Assembly (NCBI GenBank): GCA_005656395.1
Contig: SRSI01000009.1
Coordinates: 1,922,001-1,986,000, forward strand
Reading direction: 5' to 3'
From: Strongyloides papillosus
Taxonomy: Eukaryota > Nematoda > Chromadorea > Rhabditida > Strongyloididae
Length of the DNA: 64,000 nucleotides
A model generated the notes under the pieces. That model was not told where the DNA came from. It searched no databases and was given only the letters and a program-made list of their open reading frames with translations. Shown piece by piece: positions 36,901 through 46,700 of this stretch; positions within the stretch are counted from its first letter, which is position 1, and each line of letters begins with the position of its first letter. The translations under genes and the position numbers were made by a program.

Positions 36901-38468
36901 GAAACTTTTATCATTATATTTTGAGGTCATTGAATTGTTTAGTGGTTATTAGTTTATATATTATGTTAAGAAGAAAGATCCAATACACAAGAGAGTGCTA
37001 ATCACTTTTAATAATTATTCAAGGTGATTCATTCATCTTACCTTAATCGGTTAAAATATATAATAATTGATATAAAATTATTTTTAAAATTTAACTTATA
37101 TTATCATAAAACTTTGTAGGATTACTTAAACATTATAAGAATAAAATAATGTTAATATTTCGTATCAAGTTTTATATAATCAGTATGTTATAATTTTATA
37201 TTTAAAAAAACTTAATAAGAAATTAAAATTTACCTCAAAAGTAAGGAATTATATTAAATTATAAAAAGAATTTAAAATACAGTAGTGAATATTTTTATAA
37301 GTTTTAGTTGTCAAAATAAGTATAAAAAAATAAATTTACAAAAAAATCTAATAAAAATAGATGAGTGAATAAAATTAACACTACATAATAAATTTTATCC
37401 CTATTTAATAGAAAGGCCAATAAAATCCAGGTCTGAGTGATATTAATTACTATGTACTTATCAATGATATATTTTAAATGATAACTTTAAGAAATATCGT
37501 GGCAAATGTACTGTAAAATAAATTTTATATATTTAAAAATGAAAGATATAATTTAAAAAAGATAAAATATAACACTTGTTAAAGTATAAAACTTACAAAA
37601 AGTATGTTATCAAAAGAGCAATCACTTGAAATACTTGAATATATCAAATATAGTGTTAAGTATTGTATATAAATGACAACGCAAAAATTTTCAAAGTAAT
37701 GATAAATACCAATTTATAATTAGTTTTCCTTAACTAAAGTAACAAACAATAAAATGATAATTTTTTTTATTTAGAAAAGTAGGTAAGAAAAATATATTGT
37801 ATAGAATAAAAGAAGTGATATTGATATTGAAAAATTGATAAATTGTATATATCAATATGAATTATATTTTAGAATTACATTTATTTCCTTGCATGACATT
37901 ATAATCATATTATCCATTTTTCAAGGGCAAAAATCGAAATTGAGATTGTAATTAAAAAGAGAAATGGCAGAAGAGAATACAATAATTATTTAAAATTATA
38001 TGAGATATGGTGCCATAATTATTCGTTGATTAATGGGATAAGTATTTAAAAGTGATATCGGTTTAGAAATGAAAAAAATAAAATAATAAATTTTATCTGG
38101 AAGGTCGAGTAAAAAAATATATGAAAGTTATTGTTGTGTAAATAAATGTTATTATAAAAATATAAGTTATATAAATATAGATTGCATGATAAAATACACA
38201 GCTAGTAGAAATTCTTAATATTTTATAGATGATAAGTGTTATATATAAAAGAAAAATTTAAAGTATTACATTGTATTCTTTGTTTTTAACTAGTTTCCAT
38301 CTCTATTCACCTTGATTATCATTCTAATAATTCTTTATTCTTTATAAAGTCCTTGTTTATATCACCAAAAGTTTGATGGATTCAGCCAAAATACTGTTTA
38401 AATTGTCAATTTATTAAAATATGGATAACATATTGTTTGCACAATTTTAAATATAATTTTAATTAACA
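30952..38468. other. Large gene-poor region upstream of the GATA factor
   Basis: About 7.5 kb with no convincing coding frame. It lies upstream of the GATA-factor gene and downstream of the UGT gene, so it is the natural place for developmental enhancers and possibly a 5' non-coding exon. Much of about 32.3-36.7 kb is clearly richer in G than C on the plus strand. A small run of AGATAA sites lies at 36244-36372. The block at about 31330-31560 is less AT-rich than its surroundings. No tRNA, repeat element or mobile element recognised. Confidence 0.5.
36244..36372 (+). promoter_or_regulatory. Cluster of GATA-factor sites (AGATAA)
   Basis: Three AGATAA sites in the same orientation at 36244, 36302 and 36367, plus a GGATAA nearby at about 36395. 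AGATAA is the classic GATA-factor target. In AT-rich DNA single copies arise often by chance, so only the clustering upstream of a GATA-factor gene makes this worth listing. Confidence 0.25.
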
Positions 38469-40161
38469 TTATAAATTTGATAGTACCATTGTCAGAAATA
38501 TAAAAACTATTATGTAAATAAATATATCTTGAAGCATATACATTTCAATTGTACTTTTCATTTGCATATCAAAATAATTTTGAGTTGATCTTTGAAGTAA
38601 TCGTTTACCATGTCTTCTGCTCCATTGAACCCAAAATTTCTGCTCATTTATTAGAAATTGCTTATGAAATCCAACCATATCTCCAATTTTTTTTGATCTC
38701 TCTCGATAACTAAAAAAAATGATTTAAAAAAAAATATTCTACCTATCATAATTGTTCTCAAAATTATCTAGGAGTTCTTTAAGTTCTCCATTCCAAACTT
38801 GACGGATTGTAGTTAATTTGCAAACATTTAAATCAACCAACCTTTGTAGGTTAGAACTCTGATCACCTTGAAGTGGAATTCCTACTATAGGTACTTTAAA
38901 GTACATCAATTCATTTATTGTATTAATTCCTATATTTTAAACTTTTATAGATGTTTTTTTTAAACATACCACCATGGCAAATAACATATTTTAAATTTTT
39001 GTGAGTTAATAATGATGTTAATGGAAGCCATTTAACTAATATAACGTTTAATGGTATTTTAATATTTGATAACCAAGATACATTCTGATTATTTGTATTC
39101 GTTTGCCAAATAACAGTATATTTACGGCTACCAAATACATTTAACAAAATTTTAAACAACTGAATTGGCATATTTTCAATATTTGAAATGCTTCCAAATG
39201 TAACTAATATAAATTTTTTATTATTTAAATCATCCCATAATAAGTTATCTGATAAAAACGTGTTTTGTAAATGGTGTGTATTTTTTAAATGATTAAATAA
39301 GCTTTTATTATAATTACCACCGAAATATTTTATTCTATTATTAATTGGTCTTACAGGTTCAATAATCATTTCACCTCTACTTACATAAAATAAATGCCTT
39401 GCTTCAATTTCAAATATATTACTATCAAAATCAAAAAACATAGATAAACTTTGTAGTATCCTAGTGATAACTATAACTAAATGGAATAAAAAATTAACAC
39501 TTCTTTCAAAAAATGACATTTCAATTCCTGAAAATAAAGTACCAGTTTTTGGTACTGAAGAAGGCATTGCAGGTATATTTAAAGAAGAAATATATCCATC
39601 TGCCAAAGGCCAATTAGAAAATTGAATTGTTGTTATGTTCATTTTTGAAAAAAGTGATGTAATACATTCTTGTAAAAAATGATCTATAACAATTAAGTCA
39701 AATTTACTACTTGATTCTAATAGAAATTTATACTGTTTAGAATTCTTTAATTCCATACAGTATTTACGATTATTTTTTAAAATTTCTATAAAATATAGAG
39801 CACCTCTTAAATCCCACGGCCTTGTCAAATCAAAAGGGATATTAAGTTCCCAGAATAATGATACACCGGTTGATATTAATGCTTGATTTTGATCTGTCGT
39901 TTTATTAAATATAAATGGCGTCCAATTATTTGGAAATGTTAATTTATTTTTTGAAAAATTATAGATTAATAATTGAAGCCAATATACTGATTCATGTTTA
40001 CCAAAACTTTCTCCAAACTGTCTCATCATTATATCATGACTGTAACAACCACTTGAAGGCAAAAGTAACACTGAAAGTGAGGTGTTTTTTGAAGAAATAC
40101 TTACACAACATGTAGTATATAAAAGCAATAAACAATTTACATATCCAAAATAGCGTTTCAT
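38469..40161 (-). CDS. UDP-glycosyltransferase (UGT family)
   Basis: ER-membrane enzyme that conjugates sugars from UDP-sugar onto small lipophilic molecules. Three exons: 38970-40161, 38743-38929 and 38469-38709, with introns of 40 and 33 nt. Both joins keep frame and give 539 residues, the usual UGT length. The N-terminus is a signal peptide (MKRYFGYVNCLLLLYTTCCV). The donor-binding half shows VTFGSISNIENMP, then WLPLTSLLTH and CHGGINTINELMYFKVPIVGIPLQGDQSSN. The C-terminus has a membrane anchor (IFIYIIVFIFLTMVL). The signature normally reads W-x-P-Q; here the Gln position is Leu, so donor use may be altered. The His-Gly-Gly and Asp-Gln residues are kept. Transcribed away from the eEF1B locus. 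Confidence 0.93.
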
Positions 40162-40749
40162 TGTTAAAATAAAAATTTTACGTTAAACTATTTTCGCATT
40201 TGTGTAAGAATGAAAAATTTTTTAAAAAAATATGAGATTTGAAGCAAGAAATTATTATAATTTGAAGGTTATTTTAATTTAACGTATACAATTTTTTGAT
40301 TAACTAATCATAAAAATGATACAAGAGGTAAATAAATACGTAAAGTTTTAAAATATTTTCTAAACATTTTAAAAAAAGTTGTTTGACTACATTAAAACTT
40401 ATTTAAGAATGCTTATGAACAATAAAAAATTTTTATATCCACATAAACCAGTTCAATTTCAAAAGTAAATAATCTCAATAAAAATTAAGATATATTTGCA
40501 TAATTTGCTATTTATATATATAATTTTAAAAAAATTATTACGTATACAACTTTTGTCTATTTTAAAAATAGTTTAATTAAATTGTTTACACTTTTTTCAC
40601 ATTTAATTCAATTACACATATTTACGTGTTTATATAAATTAAATTTTTAAATGTGTAGTTTTTTCCCAAATAATGTTTCTTAAGAAGATTGTTTGAAATA
40701 TATTAATTTTACTGTTGGAATTTTTATTGTTGGTCACTTCTTATCAAAA
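40162..40749. promoter_or_regulatory. Divergent promoter region, UGT / eEF1B
   Basis: About 590 AT-rich bases between the UGT ATG (minus) and the eEF1B-delta-like ATG (plus). No motif singled out. Confidence 0.4.
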
Positions 40750-42135
40750 ATGTCCGTTGAAACTCTCTTATCTGAAGTAACACCTTTTTTTCCACTTAAA
40801 GATTGTAAAAAAAAGGATAAAGAAGAAGCTTCAATTCTTGGCAAGTTGTATTTTGTTTGCCATTGTTTCTAACAATTATAATTTTACTTTAGGAAAGTTG
40901 AAAGAGGCTGTTATTGATGCCAAAAGGACAATTACTGAAGTTCTTCACATTTCACATCCAGAAGAAACAATTGGAAGTCTTATTAAAAGTAATGAAAAAT
41001 TGATAGAAGAAGTTGCTGCTTTAAGATCGGCCGTTCTTGCATTAAGTAATCAAAATAATGCTCCTAATAATGTAAGTTACCTTCATTTCATAAATATTTT
41101 CTTATCATTTGGGATCTAAAAATTTAGAAAAAATTCAATTCATCAGGACCTTTTTTAATTATGGGAGATGGGAATTTATCTTTTAGCGTAGCTTTTAGTA
41201 GATTATATCCAAATGTCCTTATTACCACCTCTGTAATAGAATCTAAAAATGAGTTTTTAATGCGATACCCTTCAGGTGGGGAAAATGTTGAATATTTAAA
41301 TCGGTTAAGTCCCCGAGTAGATTTAATTTTTTCTCTTGACGCAACTAAAATTCCTAAATACATGCATGGGAAATATCAGAATATTATTATGAATTTCCCA
41401 CACCATGGTGGTAAAAGTAACTTAAAAAAAAGCAAAATTTTACTAGGAAATATTTTTAAAAGTCTTAGAAATGTACTAAAAAAACATCATGATTATTTTC
41501 ATTTAACGTTAGCTAAAGGACAGTCAGGATTAAATTATGATAATGTATTAAATAATGAGGTTTGGAGTGAAAAAATCCCGCAACATAAAAAAGATAGTTG
41601 GCAAGCGATATATTTAGCTGCTGAAAATGAATTTATACTATCTTTAGCTACTCCATTTAACTCAGATGATTTTTCTTATGATTCATCTGGTTATAAAAAT
41701 AAAGATCAAATGTTTCATAACGATGGTGAATCTGTTATGTTAACATTTGAAATTGCTAACCAGACAAATGATTTAGAAACATTTAATTTAATTGAAAGTA
41801 GTGATGAAAATTATAACTTATTTCATAACTTTCGCCCGTATTTTATTCATGATATATCAATTTTGTATTCAACTTCTGATATTTCATACTGGGAGACTAA
41901 ATTATTTTTAACGATTAAGTCAATTGTAGATCGTCCCTTGATTAAAATAATTGAAGTTCAAAATCTCCGTGGTAGTTGCCCTCACACAAAGCGTGCAAAC
42001 CGTGTATATCGCATGTATTGGCAAGGTGTCAAAGTGCCATTAACAAAAGTATTGTGTAACAAATTTCAAAACAAATTACGAGATAAGCTTGTGGAGACCT
42101 TTGTTTACACTAAAATGCCGTTGACATTAAACTAA
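40750..42135 (+). CDS. Alternative product: eEF1B zipper fused to BMT5-like/FDX-ACB (FDXACB1-like) protein
   Basis: Exons 40750-40840 and 40893-41071 can instead join to 41128-42135 across a normal-sized 56-nt GT-AG intron (41072-41127), phase 0, giving 425 residues. The alternative exon encodes a BMT5-like (DUF2431) methyltransferase-type Rossmann domain with GDGNLSFS (103-110), LDATKIP and NFPHHGG (179-185). A ferredoxin-fold anticodon-binding domain follows (about 323-425; [10 protein letters not shown] ... ANRVYRMYW), the same order as human FDXACB1. The first ATG inside this exon (41161) would begin at MGDGN and cut off the preceding beta strand (GPFLI), which is encoded in the exon. A TAG that is part of the acceptor closes the frame just upstream. 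Splicing from the eEF1B exons is thus the simplest way to make a whole domain. RNA evidence is lacking, and an independent nested gene cannot be excluded. Confidence 0.7.
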
Positions 42136-42705
42136 TTTTCATTTCCTTTTGTTATGAAATATTTTATCACTTTACTAAAACAAAACATATATAGTAGCAA
42201 TAATTTCAATGATGATGCAATGTAATTATGTCATAAAAGGTGTAAAATATTTAATAATTTTTTGTAGAGTAATGTTGCCGCTTTAACTGAAGAGAAAGAA
42301 GAAGCCGCTAAGGATGATGAAGATTTTGATTTATTCGACTCCGATGATGAGGACGAAGATGAAGCAAAAAAGAAAGTTACTGAGGAAAGATTGAAGGCTT
42401 ATCATGCTAAGAAAGCTACTAAACCTGGACCAATTGCTAAATCTTCTGTTATCCTTGATATCAAACCATGGGATGATACAACTGATCTTGCAAAAATGGA
42501 AGAGAGTGTTAAGAGTATTGAGAAAGACGGACTTGTTTGGGGAGGATGTAAGCAAATTCCACTTGCTTATGGTATCAAAAAACTTCAAATCATCTGTGTT
42601 ATTGAAGATTTGAAGGTATCTGTTGATGATCTCATTGATCAAATTACAACAGATTTCGATGAGTATGTTCAATCTGTTGATATCGCTGCCTTCAACAAAA
42701 TCTAA
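40750..42705 (+). CDS. eef-1B: eEF1B-delta-like guanine exchange factor (isoform 1)
   Basis: Exchange factor that reloads eEF1A with GTP during translation elongation. Exons 40750-40840, 40893-41071 and 42268-42705 give 235 residues. The first intron is GC-AG (gcaagt donor), required by the frame. The N-terminal 90 residues contain a regular leucine zipper ([20 protein letters not shown], Leu every seventh residue), typical of delta rather than beta subunits. The last exon holds the acidic segment ([16 protein letters not shown]) and the catalytic domain ([15 protein letters not shown] ... [11 protein letters not shown]). The second intron is 1196 nt, out of scale for this window, and contains a complete alternative terminal exon (see the fused isoform). 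AATAAA follows at 42804. A second eEF1B gene lies directly downstream. Confidence 0.9.
42514..42705 (+). repeat. Near-identical eEF1B exon segment (copy 1)
   Basis: 192 bases matching 43543-43734 with one C/T difference (42690 against 43719). Identity falls to about 91% just upstream in the same exon. Looks like a gene-conversion tract. Confidence 0.8.
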
Positions 42706-43027
42706 TAGTTGTAATTGATTTTGTTTTGTTATCAAAATTTACAGATATTTATTAACTTTTGTTTTATGACATTTTTTGATACGGCAATGATGATCGTATT
42801 GTCAATAAATATTTATAAATGTTTAATCGTGTCTTAGATAAATAAATATAACAGTCAGTGATTTTTATTCTCGTTGCAATTTTCTAAATACTGATATATC
42901 AGTAAAATGTCCCACGCCGACTTTCTGAGATGAAATGAATTATGTTGGAATTAAATAAATTCCTATTATTGTTGTTGGAGCATTTTTATTGTTTATTTTT
43001 TACGTAAATAAAATTGTTTTTTTAGAT
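42706..43027. other. Spacer between tandem eEF1B genes
   Basis: About 320 bases holding the 3' UTR of the first eEF1B gene and the promoter of the second. A T-rich acceptor (ttttttag) ends at 43025, two bases before the second ATG, which is the layout expected for a spliced-leader site. Confidence 0.5.
42804..42809 (+). terminator. Poly(A) signal of first eEF1B gene
   Basis: AATAAA about 100 bases after the stop of the exchange-factor exon. No equivalent hexamer was seen between the end of the FDXACB1-like exon (42135) and the next acceptor (42267). Confidence 0.45.
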
Positions 43028-43734
43028 ATGTCTGTTGAAGCTCTTCTTTCCGAAGTTACTCCATTTTTTTACAATACTTTAGCTCTTAAAGCAGGAGTTG
43101 CAACTAATGTATCAAAACCATGCAGTTCTGGAAACTCAACTGAAGATATTAAATCTGTCAAAGCTTCTCAAGAAAAATTAGCTGTTGAAATTCAAGAAAT
43201 CAAATCATTAATTCAAAAACTTTCATTAGGAGGTGTTTGCCCAAGTGTATGTCTTATATTTACAATGTATTTATAAATTTAACTTATTTTTAGACATCCA
43301 AAGGACCAGAAAAAGTAGAGGAGAAAAAAGAAGCCGCTAAGGATGATGAAGATTTTGATTTATTCGATTCTGACGATGAGGATGAAGATGAAGCAAAAAA
43401 GAAAATTACTGAAGAAAGACTGAAGGCTTATCATGCTAAAAAATCCACAAAACCAGGACCAATCGCTAAATCTTCCGTTATTCTTGATATTAAACCATGG
43501 GATGATACAACTGATCTTGTAAAAATGGAAGAGAATGTTAAAAGTATTGAGAAAGACGGACTTGTTTGGGGAGGATGTAAGCAAATTCCACTTGCTTATG
43601 GTATCAAAAAACTTCAAATCATCTGTGTTATTGAAGATTTGAAGGTATCTGTTGATGATCTCATTGATCAAATTACAACAGATTTCGATGAGTATGTTCA
43701 ATCTGTTGATATCGCTGCTTTCAACAAAATCTAA
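43028..43734 (+). CDS. eef-1B: eEF1B beta-type guanine exchange factor
   Basis: Second exchange factor for eEF1A. Two exons, 43028-43246 and 43294-43734, are joined phase 0 across a 47-nt intron, giving 219 residues. Starts [14 protein letters not shown], close to [14 protein letters not shown] of the upstream gene, so the pair is a tandem duplication. The middle of the first exon differs completely and has a shorter heptad stretch ([17 protein letters not shown]). The second exon encodes the acidic segment and the exchange domain. Its last 192 bases match the upstream gene except at one position, whereas the preceding ~210 bases differ at about 19 sites. The ATG follows an acceptor-like site by two bases. 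Confidence 0.93.
43543..43734 (+). repeat. Near-identical eEF1B exon segment (copy 2)
   Basis: Partner of 42514-42705, in the same orientation 1029 bases downstream. Confidence 0.8.
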
Positions 43735-46700
43735 TATCTTATTTTGGTTGTTATAATTAGAATAAAATTTGTTTTCATTTAAGTTGTTTAATTTATACGT
43801 TCAATTTAATTACCTTTTAATTTCTATCTCAGTTTACAGTAACCCTATTTTAACCCTGTTAGAGGGGCAATTATAAAGCTTAGACATGACAAAGTTAAAA
43901 GTAAGTTATTATTTACTTGTACATAGCATCTAAATTAGGTCTTTAAGAATCATTCCGACATTTTGACCCCCCAAGTAACCTCTATAATCATTTAGTATGT
44001 GGTAATATCTCCAACTGAGATGTATTATTATTTTTCTTTTCAAATGCCGACAGGTAGCGTGTAAAATATTTAAGTAAAAAAATGATACTGATTTTTGTGT
44101 TTTTTTCTGTTAAAATCCCTAATGTGATAATTTATTTCCCTAAATTGTATGCATTATTATAGGATTTATGTAAAATGCAACTTGATAATCTTATAACAGA
44201 TTTACTTCCTAAATCAGCTTACAAAGGAGATAATCTTTTTTAAAGTTGTGCTTAATCTTAATATTATAAAAATGTCCAAGTTTAACTATAAAAGTATGAT
44301 AATTTATAATCTTCTGCATGTTTCCAATCATTCATCAAATTGCGCATGGATTTTGAGATTAATACAATGAGGCAACAAGTCAAGCTTTAGATAATGCAAT
44401 AGACCATAAATAACTCATATTGTTCCACAATCAGTGATTACATAGAAGTTAAAGTGATTAGTCTTCTTAAAAACATATGTTCAAGTTAATGGATAATGTG
44501 ATATGAGATCACAGTTTGTAAAATAATTGTTAATAGATAATTTGATTATTCATGTGTTATTAATATAGTATTTTCTCCAAAGAGTAATGAAGCATAAAAT
44601 TTTTGTAGAATTTAAATTTCATCAGTGGCAATTGTTTAAACATTAGAATGCTATAAAGTTAAATGTTTTACAAGTACTAAAATAATATTTTAATATTATT
44701 TATGCATATATATAATATGGTATTAAAATTGATAATCAAACAGTAAAAGTCATAAAAGTTATTTATCTTCCCATTCCATTGAATATACTTTTATTATAAG
44801 AAAATGATTGTGACTTAAGTTTTTATTATACTCTTAACCGACATCATACTATTAAAATTATGATATTGATTTAGATATTAATAAAGTTTGCCATTATTTA
44901 ATAGCAAATATGATAGAGCAATAGAATAATTATACAATTGTCAATATAATTTTATATTTAAAAATATATTTGAAAAAGAACCTTAAAGTTATATTATGGT
45001 TTTTTCTTAAATAACAATATAAGCATTTATTACAGTTTTATAATTGAATGATTAACATTTCATGTTCATTCGAAATACAAATATTAAGTACATTTTTAAG
45101 TGTAATCTTACAGTATTCTTTTGACATTCAATACCATAAATTTTCCAAATAATATTATGTTAAAATAATCATTATTTTTAAATGTAATTTTTGAAATTGT
45201 TCATATTTAAATAAACACTTTATGAGTTAATTAAAAAAATTGAATGAAGAAAGTTTAATGATTAAGACTGTAGTATATAAACATTTATACATCCAAAAAT
45301 TAAACAAATATTTAATTGCTAAAAAAAATCATGCATATATATTTTAAGTGATTACAAAATTAAGTTGTTTATCTTATGATTTTTCACTTTTTAATTAAAA
45401 TAATGATACTTTTATAATGTGTTGTTTATTATTTAAATCCCTCATAAAGTAGTAAGAAAGAAAGTAGTATATTACTTTGTTTCTCATGATTATTATTTGC
45501 TTTGCAATTATTACTTGTTACCACTTTTGACACTTCCTTTATTGACCTTTATTATTTTAGTTAAACCACCATATAAAGTTATTTCTCATGATAAATATTC
45601 TCACGATACATTGTATAGAAGTAACAATATAAAAATAACTCATTTTTATAATTTTTAACAACCATTGTACCATAATATAATTCCAAAATTAAAAAAATGA
45701 TACATAAAGAATATTCTTTATAGAAACTATTATTACCATATAATTTTTAGAATTACAAAAATTTGGACAAACATAAATGTTAAAAGTATTAAAAATTGAG
45801 CATTGTCATAAGAAATAATTATATGCAGGTGTAAATAATATTCGTATTAAAGAGAAATTTTTTTTATATAAAAATGTCTGTACCCTTTTTAAAATATAAT
45901 ATTACGTGACAAGTATAATTTTATAATTTATTGTTTCTAAGATTTATACTATTATATAAATTTAATAATATTTATATGATGAAAGGGATACTTTTACATG
46001 ATATGTATAAAACATATTATTTTAATTAATTAGTAATTTCTTGAACATTACAAAATTGTTTATATGATAATGAGATAAAGTCTTTAAATACAATTAATTT
46101 CAACAATCAAAAATCTTATATTTCATAACAATAAAGCATTAGCGCATTTAATCTTTCTTCAATTGCATTATCATTTTTACAAAGTCTTGCCGAAAAAAAG
46201 AAGTTTTTAAAATTTATATATTCATCAAAGAAAATAATACAGTATTTATGAAAGGCAATGCAGAACAATTATCAATGTATACACATACAATTGTTGCCTT
46301 AGTCAATTATTCTTATTGTTATAAATGAATACAATTTCCATGTGTTAAATATGTTTTAAACATAAAATATATGGTTCTATTGAAAATTGAAAAGATCTGA
46401 AAAAATTAGTTAATAACATATGGATAATGATAATTAGACAATGACTAATTTATAATTAACTTTCTAACATATTTGTAAACCTAAAAATAATATTTTCATT
46501 TTTTTATATGATTCATTCATTTTTAAATCTAATTATTTAATATATTAAAATGAAATTATGACATAACTTTTACATAATAACATAATAAAATTACCATTTA
46601 TTAATGACTATTGTTTCCTCGAATCAAAACTACCTTTGGAATACATTATTAACATGATGATGCTGACAAACACTAATTACTGAATACATCCTCATAATAT

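Noticed and set aside
41161..42135. FDXACB1-like frame as an independent nested gene starting at ATG 41161
   Set aside because: That start removes the first strand of the methyltransferase-type domain, and the in-frame upstream codons are closed by the acceptor TAG. A fused transcript explains all coding bases. Kept as the alternative if RNA shows its own 5' end.
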